Part shown: positions 22,531 to 30,638 of the stretch, one piece after another
Position numbering within the stretch: the stretch's first letter is position 1
Layout of the letters: every line of letters begins with the position of its first letter
Source of the DNA: Magnetococcales bacterium
GTDB taxonomy: Bacteria > Pseudomonadota > Magnetococcia > Magnetococcales > UBA8363
Length of the DNA stretch: 42,036 nt
Direction of reading: 5' to 3'
Assembly (NCBI GenBank): GCA_015228975.1
Contig: JADGCN010000018.1
Span: 1 to 42,036, forward strand
Notes under the pieces: generated by a model
What the model was told of the DNA's origin: nothing
The model's database searches: none
Seen by the model: the letters and a program-made list of their open reading frames with translations, nothing else
Position numbers and translations under genes: made by a program

Positions 22531-24680
22531 CAACCAGAACTATGCCGCACCTTACCACTATAGGAAAGATCGTGCGTTTGTCAGCGGAAAAGGTCGGTTT
22601 GGCCCCGGTTGGACTCTTGTTCGGGCTCGTTGGACTCTTAATGCCGGGTTTGGCGGGGGCTGGTAGTGAGAAACCGTTACCAACGGTTCAGTTGCCAGTG
22701 ATATCGGTTTCATTGTTCACGGGTGGCGTGGGTTATTTCCGGCATGCCGGCGATATTGAAGGAGGGGTACAGGTCAGCCTCCCTTTTAAAACGGATGAAA
22801 TCAACGATGTGTTAAAATCTTTGGTGATTGACGCCCCCCTTGCGGAACCGGCGGCTTCGGTCGTTTTTCCCTCGCAGCAACCCCTGGAAAGATTGTTAAA
22901 AAATTTTCTTGTAGACCTTTCCGGTCATCCCACCTTGGCTGACCTTCTGACGCAACTGCGTGGTAGCCAGGTTCGAGTCGTTTATCAAGGAAAAGAGGTG
23001 GAGGGGCGTGTATTGGGACTGGAGCAACGTCCTTTACCCATCGCCGGGGATCACAATGGTTCTTCGATCCAGGATTGGTTTGTTAATCTGGCCTCCCATG
23101 ATGGGCTGCGCGCCATGCCCCTGCGTGAACTGGATGAGGTGCGCTTGGCCAAAGGGGATATTCAGGGCGACCTGATCAAGGCCTTGGAAACCTTGGAACA
23201 GGCCGGGGACCATGAACGAAAAAATTTGCAGCTCACGTTCAAAGGGGTTGGAACCCGGCGGGTCACCGTGGGCTATGTGGTCGAGAGTTCGGTGTGGAAA
23301 CCAGGTTATCGCCTGGTATTGCCGTCTGCTTCAGGTGCCGGCACCCAGGCAGCGCTGCAAGGATGGGCCATTGTGGAAAATCAAACCGATAATGATTGGA
23401 ACGGGGTGCGTCTGGCCTTGGTCAGTGGTCGTCCCATTTCGTTTGTTCAGGAGTTGTATTCGCCCCGTTACGTCAGTCGACCTCGTGTCACCCCAAAGGG
23501 TACCGAAGGGGTGGTACCAACACGCCATGAAATAGGTATGGCCCCAGTTGCAAAGAAAAAAGACCTGGGTGCTTCCGCCAACGCCCCCCGCGCACTTGCC
23601 GCACCAGCCCCGGCTGCCGCACGGGAGGCCAGCCATGGATCCTCCGAAGAAGCCGTTGTTGCGGACGACAATGCATCCACCGACGCCAAAAGCTCCCTGC
23701 TGCCATTTCCGGTTTCCCTTGAGCATCAGGAGAGTCGAGGCATTCGTTTTGTCGTTGAGGGGGTTACTTTACCGCGCCGTCGCGGTGCCATGATCACCTT
23801 TTTCAACCGTAGCCTGCCTGTGGAACGGATCAGTTTGTTCAATATCAAAAACCATGTTTCCCATCCTTTGCTCGGGGTCCGCATGGAAAATGATAGCGGT
23901 CAACAATTGCCCGATGGTCCGGTGACAGTGTTTGAAGATTCCCGTTATTCCGGGGATGCCTTGCTGGATGATCTGGCACCGGGACAAAAGACGTTGTTAA
24001 CTTATGCAATTGATCAGGATGTCCAGGTATTGGTCACGCCAAAGTTGGTTTCAGGGCGACAGACCACGGGCAAGGTTTCCAAAGGGGTGCTGCATCTGAC
24101 GCGACGCAATCAATCGCATCATGATTATTTGATCAAAAATTATTCCCAGGAAAAACGCAATTTATTGGTGGAGCATCCGCGTACCCCCACTTGGACTTTG
24201 GTACAACCCGAAACCGTCCTGGAAACAACGGAAAAGTGGTATCGCTTGGCAGTGGAATTGGCACCGGGGGAACAAAAGCAAGTGCAGGTTATCGAAGAGT
24301 TGGTCCGGGAACAACAGGTTAAACTATCGGGTGGTCTCTCTTCGGTTGTATATTCCTACGCCTCCGAAGAGGGATTTTCGCCCAATCTGCAACAATCCTT
24401 GGCCCGGGTTTCACTCCTTCAAGGGCGCGTGGAAGAGATTGATCGCAAGATTAATGAATTAAACCGGGACATGCGTACCGACAATGAAGAACAAGCTCGG
24501 GTTCGCGCCAATCTTTCTTCCATACCATCGGGGACGGCCTTTCACAATCGGATGATGGCCAAACTGGATACGCTGGAAAGCACCATGGAAAACAAGATGT
24601 TGGAGATGAAGATCTTACGAGTGGATCGTGAAATCGCCCGCAAGCATTTGGCCACCTACATCGCCGCCCTGGAAATTTAG
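22527..24680 (+). CDS. DUF4139 domain protein with signal sequence
   Basis: A 717-residue protein. A hydrophobic N-terminal segment (VGLLFGLVGLLMPGLAGAG) indicates export. The start of the mature part (VSLFTGGVGYFRHAGDIEGG) and the central strand-rich block (RRVTVGYVVESSVWKPGYRLVL, WAIVENQTDNDWNGVRLALVSGRPISF) are typical of DUF4139/mucoidy-inhibitor A-like proteins. A disordered Ala/Pro-rich stretch lies at about 335-385. Residues about 615-715 are coiled coil (LQGRVEEIDRKINELNRDMR). The function of the family is unknown; eukaryotic and bacterial members are thought to be adhesive or envelope-associated. It ends with a TAG codon, so TAG is an ordinary stop in this genome. Confidence 0.82.
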   Translation: MTTRTMPHLTTIGKIVRLSAEKVGLAPVGLLFGLVGLLMPGLAGAGSEKPLPTVQLPVISVSLFTGGVGYFRHAGDIEGGVQVSLPFKTDEINDVLKSLVIDAPLAEPAASVVFPSQQPLERLLKNFLVDLSGHPTLADLLTQLRGSQVRVVYQGKEVEGRVLGLEQRPLPIAGDHNGSSIQDWFVNLASHDGLRAMPLRELDEVRLAKGDIQGDLIKALETLEQAGDHERKNLQLTFKGVGTRRVTVGYVVESSVWKPGYRLVLPSASGAGTQAALQGWAIVENQTDNDWNGVRLALVSGRPISFVQELYSPRYVSRPRVTPKGTEGVVPTRHEIGMAPVAKKKDLGASANAPRALAAPAPAAAREASHGSSEEAVVADDNASTDAKSSLLPFPVSLEHQESRGIRFVVEGVTLPRRRGAMITFFNRSLPVERISLFNIKNHVSHPLLGVRMENDSGQQLPDGPVTVFEDSRYSGDALLDDLAPGQKTLLTYAIDQDVQVLVTPKLVSGRQTTGKVSKGVLHLTRRNQSHHDYLIKNYSQEKRNLLVEHPRTPTWTLVQPETVLETTEKWYRLAVELAPGEQKQVQVIEELVREQQVKLSGGLSSVVYSYASEEGFSPNLQQSLARVSLLQGRVEEIDRKINELNRDMRTDNEEQARVRANLSSIPSGTAFHNRMMAKLDTLESTMENKMLEMKILRVDREIARKHLATYIAALEI

Positions 24681-24696
24681 GGAGTGGCGGGACGGA

Positions 24697-26001
24697 TCAC
24701 CCCTCAGAAGCAAAAAAATGGGTCAAAAAGGATTGCAGGTTGGCGATATCCGCAAGGCCGGCGGTTTCGCGGATGGAATGCATGGCCCAGGTAGCCACTC
24801 CCAGGTCAACGGCCCGCATCCCCAGGTTGGCAGCCAGCATGGGACCGATGGTGCTGCCGCATGGCATATCGGCCCGCATGGCGAAGTCTTGCCAGGGAAT
24901 CCCATGAGTACGGCATAATCCTTTCAGCATTCCCTCCGCCTCCGGCGAATGGGCGTAACGCTGATTGGCGTTGTGCTTGAAGACCAAGCCGGCATTGAGT
25001 TCCGGGGCGTTATTACTGTCATATTTGTCAGAAAAATTGGGGTGCAGGGCGTGCGCCGCATCCACCGATACCAGGGTGGAACGGGACAGGATACGCTCCA
25101 AGTAGTCGGGTTGGGGAAACAGACGGCGTAATACCGACGGCACCAGGTTACCCTGGGCTCCAACCGGGCTGAGACTTCCACTTTCTTCATGGTTGAAACA
25201 GGCCAATATCGGCAGGTTGCCCTGGTTGCGCAGGGAGGGGGAGGTGATGGCCAGCACCCCGGTCAGGCAAGCCAACAGGTTGTCGAGTCGCCCACCGGTC
25301 AACCATCCTGATTCGCCCCCCAGACAGCGGGGCGGGGTGCAGTCAATCAGGGATAAATCCCAGGCGATCGGCTCCCAGGAGTGCCAATCTTCCGCCGGAA
25401 AATGGCGTTCCATTTGCAATTTGACCCAGCTCTGAAAAGTTGCGATGGGTTCCTGGCCGGAAACCACCGCATCGGGCAGGATAATGGGGGAAAGGTCATC
25501 ATGACGGCGAATTTTAGTGCCATCGTTCGCCTCGCGGTTCAGATGTATGGCCAGGCTGGGGAGGATAGCCGTCGCTTCCCGGTCATGGATCATTCTGTGT
25601 CGCACCCCCAGTTCGGGGTGGATCAGGGTGATCTGTCCCGCCAATCCCAAGTCCCGGTCAAACCAAGTCGATAACAGCGGTGAACCATACACTTCCACGT
25701 CCCAAACCAAGTGCGACCCTTTGCGTTTGCAGGGCATCGGTTTCAATTTTAATCCGGGGCTGTCGGTGTGGGCACAAGTCAGATGGATGGGGGGCAGTGT
25801 TTCGGGGTAACCTGTGGGAAGAATGAAGGCAACCAAGGCACCGGGCTGGCGGGTAACGACATATCCCTTTCCAGGGGACAAATCCCATGGGGATGCTTCC
25901 GAAAGCATGGTAAACTCATTTCCCAGAAGGATTGTTTCCATTTGCGCCACCGCATGCCATGGGGTGGGTGAGGCTTGCAAAAACGGTATCAGTTGTTCCA
26001 T
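24697..26001 (-). CDS. M18 family aminopeptidase
   Basis: A 434-residue cytoplasmic zinc aminopeptidase of the aspartyl/leucyl M18 group (PepC/ApeB). The N-terminus LQASPTPWHAVAQME is family-typical. Metal and active-site regions: LTCAHTDSPGLKLKP, WLTGGRLDNLLACLTGV, ACFNHEESGSLSPVGAQG, VDAAHALHPNF, and a late ADMPCGSTIGPMLAANLGMRAVDLG carrying the last ligands. The ATG at 26001 gives the normal length. It is convergent with the DUF4139 gene. Likely role: peptide turnover with a preference for acidic or neutral N-termini, which cannot be settled here. Confidence 0.93.
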   Translation of the reverse strand: MEQLIPFLQASPTPWHAVAQMETILLGNEFTMLSEASPWDLSPGKGYVVTRQPGALVAFILPTGYPETLPPIHLTCAHTDSPGLKLKPMPCKRKGSHLVWDVEVYGSPLLSTWFDRDLGLAGQITLIHPELGVRHRMIHDREATAILPSLAIHLNREANDGTKIRRHDDLSPIILPDAVVSGQEPIATFQSWVKLQMERHFPAEDWHSWEPIAWDLSLIDCTPPRCLGGESGWLTGGRLDNLLACLTGVLAITSPSLRNQGNLPILACFNHEESGSLSPVGAQGNLVPSVLRRLFPQPDYLERILSRSTLVSVDAAHALHPNFSDKYDSNNAPELNAGLVFKHNANQRYAHSPEAEGMLKGLCRTHGIPWQDFAMRADMPCGSTIGPMLAANLGMRAVDLGVATWAMHSIRETAGLADIANLQSFLTHFFASEG

Positions 26002-26075
26002 GCGCCGATTCCTGGTAGGTATTACTGTTACGACTGTAGCTGGTTATCCCGTACGATACTACGAAAGGAGGCCTT

Positions 26076-26504
26076 ATGGCCATGCAGGGTTTGCCCGACA
26101 TATCGGTCCATTTTTCTGGTGGCAAAAAAGTGGACGCCACCTTCGACAAGTTTACCGTCAAGACAGATCAAAAGGTCATTGATGGTGGCGAGGATTCTGC
26201 TCCACAGCCTTTTATGTTATTTTTGTCTTCTCTGGCAACGTGTGCGGGTATCTTTGTTTTGGGGTATTGCCAAAGTAGGGGTATCGATACCACAGGAATT
26301 TCCCTGACGCAAACCCATGACATGCTCCCCGATGGTCAGGGCCGGATGCGTCTTGGTCGGATTGGTATTCGCATTACTGTTCCGCCAGGGTTTCCCGAAC
26401 GGGAACGACAAATGATCAAGCGGGTGGCGGAACAATGCGCCGTGAAGAAGGTGATCGATAATCCCCCTGATTTTCTGGTGGAAACGAGTGAGGGCTCAAG
26501 TTGA
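26076..26504 (+). CDS. OsmC-family peroxiredoxin-like protein
   Basis: A 142-residue protein preceded by a strong AAAGGAGG site. The OsmC fold is recognisable: VHFSGGKKVDATFDKFTVKTDQ, a helix with LFLSSLATCAGIFVL, and a second with RVAEQCAVKKVIDN. The two cysteines, Cys56 and Cys121, match the reactive pair that reduces organic hydroperoxides in OsmC and Ohr. The sequence is nearer to the YhfA/general OsmC branch than to Ohr. It probably protects against peroxides or removes reactive thiols. The following glycosyltransferase gene begins 88 bp downstream. Confidence 0.88.
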   Translation: MAMQGLPDISVHFSGGKKVDATFDKFTVKTDQKVIDGGEDSAPQPFMLFLSSLATCAGIFVLGYCQSRGIDTTGISLTQTHDMLPDGQGRMRLGRIGIRITVPPGFPERERQMIKRVAEQCAVKKVIDNPPDFLVETSEGSS

Positions 26505-26592
26505 CTCAAGTTGGTTTCTGGGTTACGATACCTTTCTGGGTCTGTTGATAATTAAAGTTTTTTTGTTACCTCGAACGTGGACGTCGAAGATC

Positions 26593-27720
26593 GTGAGTGA
26601 AAAACTGAGTGTTGTCATTCCCTGCTTCAACGAGGCCCAGACACTGACCCAATGCGTCCGCCGCGTCTTGGCGATTGCCGGACCCGATCTGGATCTGGAG
26701 ATCATCGTTGTCGATGATGCCTCCTCCGACGACAGTCTGAGCATTGCCAAAGAATTGCAACAGCTCCACCCCGAGGTCAAAGTGTTGGGGCATGCCGTCA
26801 ATCAGGGCAAGGGAGCCGCTTTGAGAACGGGCTTCAGCCAAGCGACCGGGGATTATGTTGCGGTTCAGGATGCCGACCTGGAATACGATCCCAGGGATTT
26901 GAAACGGTTGATCCAACCCATGCAGGATGGTCTGGCTGACGTGGTGTTTGGTTCCCGGTATTTGACCACGGGGTGTCATCGCGTCCTTTATTTTTGGCAC
27001 TCCCTGGGCAACCGATTTCTGACCTTTCTATCCAACATGTTTACCGATCTCAACCTGACCGACATGGAAACCTGCTACAAGGTTTTCAAGCGTGAAATCA
27101 TTCAACAGGTTGATATCCAGGAGAATCGCTTTGGCTTTGAGCCGGAAATCGTCGCCAAAGTTGCCGATATGCGCCTGAGAATTTACGAAATGGGGATTTC
27201 TTACCACGCCAGAACCTATGAGGAAGGCAAAAAAATTGGTCTGAAGGATGGTTTCCGCGCCCTGTTCTGCATTTTGCACTATAATTCCCATAAGGCTCCG
27301 GTACCGCTACAATTTTTAATATACCTTTTCATTGGCGGCCTGGCGGCCCTGTTCAACCTGGTGGTTTTTTTGTTGATGTTGTCCCTGGGCGTTATGCCAG
27401 TGTGGGCTGCCCCAGTCGCTTTTGTCCTGGCGGCGGTATTGAACTACCAACTCTGCATCATGCTTTTATTCCGCCACAAGGCCCAGTGGAGTGGTCCAGT
27501 GGAATGGCTGCTCTATGCCCTCCTGGTGACGGTCGTCGGTTTTGTCGATCTGTGGGCCACCCAATTGTTCCTGCATTATGGCGTGGGGGCTGCCAAAGCT
27601 AAATTAACGGCAACACTCATCGGTCTGGTTCTTAATTTTTCTGGGAGACGATTGCTGATTTTCTCAGAAAAAGGCCGGGGTCATTGGCGTCCACAACTGG
27701 ATCAAAAGGGCGATCCGTGA
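26593..27720 (+). CDS. Dolichyl-phosphate-mannose-synthase-like glycosyltransferase fused to GtrA
   Basis: A 375-residue protein; I start it at GTG 26593 so that it opens with SEKLSVVIPCFNEAQTL, the normal first strand of GT2 enzymes. GT-A motifs: EIIVVDDASSDDS, NQGKGAALRTGFSQATGDYV, the metal-binding DADLEYDP, and FGSRYLTTG. Residues about 240-370 are a GtrA domain with four membrane spans (LQFLIYLFIGGLAALFNLVV and following). This architecture transfers a sugar from a nucleotide donor to a polyprenyl phosphate and flips it. Its TGA overlaps the GTG start of the next gene (27717-27720), so both probably work on the same glycan. Confidence 0.9.
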   Translation: MSEKLSVVIPCFNEAQTLTQCVRRVLAIAGPDLDLEIIVVDDASSDDSLSIAKELQQLHPEVKVLGHAVNQGKGAALRTGFSQATGDYVAVQDADLEYDPRDLKRLIQPMQDGLADVVFGSRYLTTGCHRVLYFWHSLGNRFLTFLSNMFTDLNLTDMETCYKVFKREIIQQVDIQENRFGFEPEIVAKVADMRLRIYEMGISYHARTYEEGKKIGLKDGFRALFCILHYNSHKAPVPLQFLIYLFIGGLAALFNLVVFLLMLSLGVMPVWAAPVAFVLAAVLNYQLCIMLLFRHKAQWSGPVEWLLYALLVTVVGFVDLWATQLFLHYGVGAAKAKLTATLIGLVLNFSGRRLLIFSEKGRGHWRPQLDQKGDP

Positions 27721-29294
27721 CGAAAGCCCTGGATGATGCGCCGAGGATTCCGTCCGGGATACATGGTCTGGCCAAGGCGTTGCTTGTGGGAGTGTTTCTG
27801 CTATTCGTCGCTTTAACATTTTTTGTCTGGCCCTCTTCGGACGACTACGGTTTCGCCCATCATTATTCAAGCCAATCTTTGGTAACATGCCACAAGGTCG
27901 TCAACGGCGAAACTGTTGCAGTCGATTTTCCCTGTCATCGTTACTATTCGTTTGATAATCCTACCCGGAAAGCGGGCCTGTTTGATTTGGCGATCAACGA
28001 ATATTTAACCTTTGTGGGACGCTATTCTACCAATCTGGTGGCTTTCTATCTCCAGGGTGAACTGGCCAAAACGCTGGGGGGTTTTGAATTTCATAAATAT
28101 TATCCGCTGATTTCGCAGTCGATGTTGCTCTTGTTTTTTGCCGCTGCCTGGATCTTTGCCCGGCAAGGGGGGTATTCCCGAGAACACTTGTCATCGGGGC
28201 ATTTGTTTTGGGGCTGTCTGGGATTCGTTACCCTATACCTCTTGCACATGCCGCATTTGGCCTCGTCGATCTATCAAATTTCCCAACTGCTGATGCACCA
28301 GCTTTGCCTTGCCTTATCCTTGGTTATGCTGGCCTTGCTGGCACGTTATCAAAATTCTCCGCCAGGGTGGTTACGGAAAACATGGGCGGGATTGGGGTTG
28401 ATCACCTTGATCGGTGTCATGGGGGCCAGCGAAATCATTCTGTTCTGGAATGGAACATTTGTTTTCTTGATCCTGGTGGCAGCCCAGTGGACCCGGCAGT
28501 CCAATCGCCGCTTTTATCAGATTGCCTTCGGAATGGCGGTATTGTGTGCGGCGGCCGTGGTTTTGGCTCCCGGTACCTTGTCCAGAATCGGGGAGACCTC
28601 CTCTGTGGCAATACCCATGCAGGAATCATTGGCAAGAAGCTTCTACTGGGGGGGACGTTACCTGGCCTCCTGGGTTATGAGTCCCGTTTTGTGGGCCATG
28701 TCGGTGATCATGCTGCCCTATGCGTTCGCGATGGTTCGGTCGCATGCTTGGTTTAAACGGGTCCGGTTGATCCATGTGGTACTCTTTGCCATTCTATGGG
28801 CTGGCATGATTTGCGCCTCCTGGATGTTGCTGGCGGGAATAGGGAGAGAGATGCCGGCCAGGGTCATCAATGGAATTTATTTTTATTTCCTGCTGGGGTG
28901 GTGGATCGGTTTGCACCTGTTGCTGGCCTCACTTTCAATCGATGCGCTCCCCTTGTGGTTGACACGGAATAACCGTATATCACTCTTATTCATGGTATTT
29001 TTTTGTGCCGGGTTAATCTTGCCCGGGCCGGGACTTTTGCGTTCACAAAATAATTTTTTGCGGGCGATCACTGACTTGCAGGGACCGCTATGGAATTATC
29101 GGCAGCAACAACAGGAGCGTTTGGCAATAATTCGTGAAGCACGGAACAATGGAAAAACCGAAGTGACTCTCCCCCCTTTCCGGGAGGTGCCTTCAACGGT
29201 ATTTTACGAGGATGTCGTTCCACATCAATGTTCCAACTGGCGTAATCGGTTCATGGGGGCACTCTACGGCCTGCGCACGGTCTGTGTGGAATAG
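27717..29294 (+). CDS. Polytopic membrane protein, GtrII/DUF6056-like
   Basis: A 525-residue protein with 10 or more hydrophobic spans. After the first span comes an acidic FVWPSSDDYGFAHHY on the outer side, the DD motif found in GT-C type glycosyltransferases and in DUF6056 proteins. A loop with NEYLTFVGRYSTNLV follows. The GTG at 27717 overlaps the stop of the GT2-GtrA gene, which is how O-antigen-modifying gtrB-gtrII pairs are arranged. Inference: it uses the polyprenyl-linked sugar made by that enzyme to modify a surface polymer. The specific sugar and acceptor are unknown. It ends at TAG. Confidence 0.68.
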   Translation: MTKALDDAPRIPSGIHGLAKALLVGVFLLFVALTFFVWPSSDDYGFAHHYSSQSLVTCHKVVNGETVAVDFPCHRYYSFDNPTRKAGLFDLAINEYLTFVGRYSTNLVAFYLQGELAKTLGGFEFHKYYPLISQSMLLLFFAAAWIFARQGGYSREHLSSGHLFWGCLGFVTLYLLHMPHLASSIYQISQLLMHQLCLALSLVMLALLARYQNSPPGWLRKTWAGLGLITLIGVMGASEIILFWNGTFVFLILVAAQWTRQSNRRFYQIAFGMAVLCAAAVVLAPGTLSRIGETSSVAIPMQESLARSFYWGGRYLASWVMSPVLWAMSVIMLPYAFAMVRSHAWFKRVRLIHVVLFAILWAGMICASWMLLAGIGREMPARVINGIYFYFLLGWWIGLHLLLASLSIDALPLWLTRNNRISLLFMVFFCAGLILPGPGLLRSQNNFLRAITDLQGPLWNYRQQQQERLAIIREARNNGKTEVTLPPFREVPSTVFYEDVVPHQCSNWRNRFMGALYGLRTVCVE

Positions 29295-29377
29295 TCATTC
29301 CATGTTCCAGGGGTAGGGTATCCCAGGCTTCTTCTGCAAAGAAAACGCACGCCTGACAGGGGTAGTGAGGTATCGAG

Positions 29378-30496
29378 ATGAGTGATATTTATGGCATGAC
29401 CCAGTTCAACCGCAGCCAATTTGAGACCTTTTGGCAAGTATTGAACGCCAAACTGAAGGAAATTGAGACGCGTGACGGGTTGACCGGGGTGATTGAGGCC
29501 CTGAAGCAGGAACAGTTGGATCGCGGATTCATCCAGGATGATCTGAGCGATGTTATTAAATATCGGATGATCAAGGAAAATGATCCGGGGCATTATTTTA
29601 TTGTGCAATACAATCCCAGGCGGGCGTTGCGTTTTGCCGGTGCGGGGCGTCGCATCCCTCCCGTTGGATCGATTGCCAGCAACGGAGGCTGTTTTTTGTG
29701 TCGCGATAATGTTCGCTGGCAACAACGCGGGATTGAATATGGCTATGATGCCTTTCTGGACTCCCCGAGGGGACAACGTCAATATATTATCTGGATGAAT
29801 CCTTTTCCGCTGATGCCCAATCATGTCACGGTGGGAACCTCTTTGCACCGTCCCCAGGCTTGGTTGCAATCCGATGCCGATATGGGGGGATTTGTGACCC
29901 GCATGGATGAAATCATTCAAGATTTTTTATCTTTTTTAAGCAAACTGCCCAGATATGTGGGGTTCTACAATGGAGAAGGGGCCGGAGCGACGATCCCGCA
30001 TCATTTCCATTTTCAATTTTTTCGACGGACCGAGGGTCAGGATGGTTTCCCTTTGGAAAGGGCCGCACGTCAAGGGGGGGAACATGGCTCCAAAACGGGC
30101 CCCTGGCTCGTGCCTAATTATCCCATTACGGCGATTCATTTTCGCGGTACCATGGAGGAGGTATCTGGGCAATTGCTCAATGTGATCCGATATTGGGAAG
30201 GGATGTTTACCGATCCCAGTGTGATCACCGCCAATGTGATTGGTTCGATGGAAGCGAGCAACCCAAAAATATTTAATTTATATTTCATTCCACGCGATAA
30301 GACTTTTAATCGCGGTCCAGGAATGGTTGGCGTGATTGGCGGCTTGGAATTGTTGGGTGAGGTAGTCTATTCCACCGAAGAGGAAAAACGTTCCTTGGAT
30401 CGCGGTCAGGTAAACTTTGATTTTATCGAACGGATTATCGCATCCGTAGAGGCACCCAGGGCCAGGGAATTATGGAGTTTGCTCCTTGGCCAATGA
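29378..30496 (+). CDS. HIT-superfamily DUF4922 protein (GalT / Ap4A-phosphorylase-like)
   Basis: A 372-residue soluble protein with a GAGG site before the ATG. Residues about 75-230 resemble galactose-1-phosphate uridylyltransferase and Ap4A phosphorylases: FIVQYNPRRA, a Cys pair in GGCFLCRDN, WMNPFPLMPNHVTV, YNGEGAGATIPHHFHFQFF. The last motif gives the H-x-H-x-Q active site, in which the middle His is the nucleotidylated residue. DUF4922 members are uncharacterised phosphorylases or nucleotidyltransferases. The gene stands just downstream of the glycosyltransferase pair, which would fit nucleotide-sugar metabolism. Confidence 0.72.
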   Translation: MSDIYGMTQFNRSQFETFWQVLNAKLKEIETRDGLTGVIEALKQEQLDRGFIQDDLSDVIKYRMIKENDPGHYFIVQYNPRRALRFAGAGRRIPPVGSIASNGGCFLCRDNVRWQQRGIEYGYDAFLDSPRGQRQYIIWMNPFPLMPNHVTVGTSLHRPQAWLQSDADMGGFVTRMDEIIQDFLSFLSKLPRYVGFYNGEGAGATIPHHFHFQFFRRTEGQDGFPLERAARQGGEHGSKTGPWLVPNYPITAIHFRGTMEEVSGQLLNVIRYWEGMFTDPSVITANVIGSMEASNPKIFNLYFIPRDKTFNRGPGMVGVIGGLELLGEVVYSTEEEKRSLDRGQVNFDFIERIIASVEAPRARELWSLLLGQ

Positions 30497-30638
30497 TATT
30501 TTGCCTGATTTGCAAGATGTTATGTTTCTGGATTGGACATCGGAGACGGTTCAGTGGCCCGATCCTTGCAGCCACTATTACAGAAGGTCGTATTCACGTT
30601 TTATCACAATAAAATTGCTCACAAAGGGATAGTGATTC

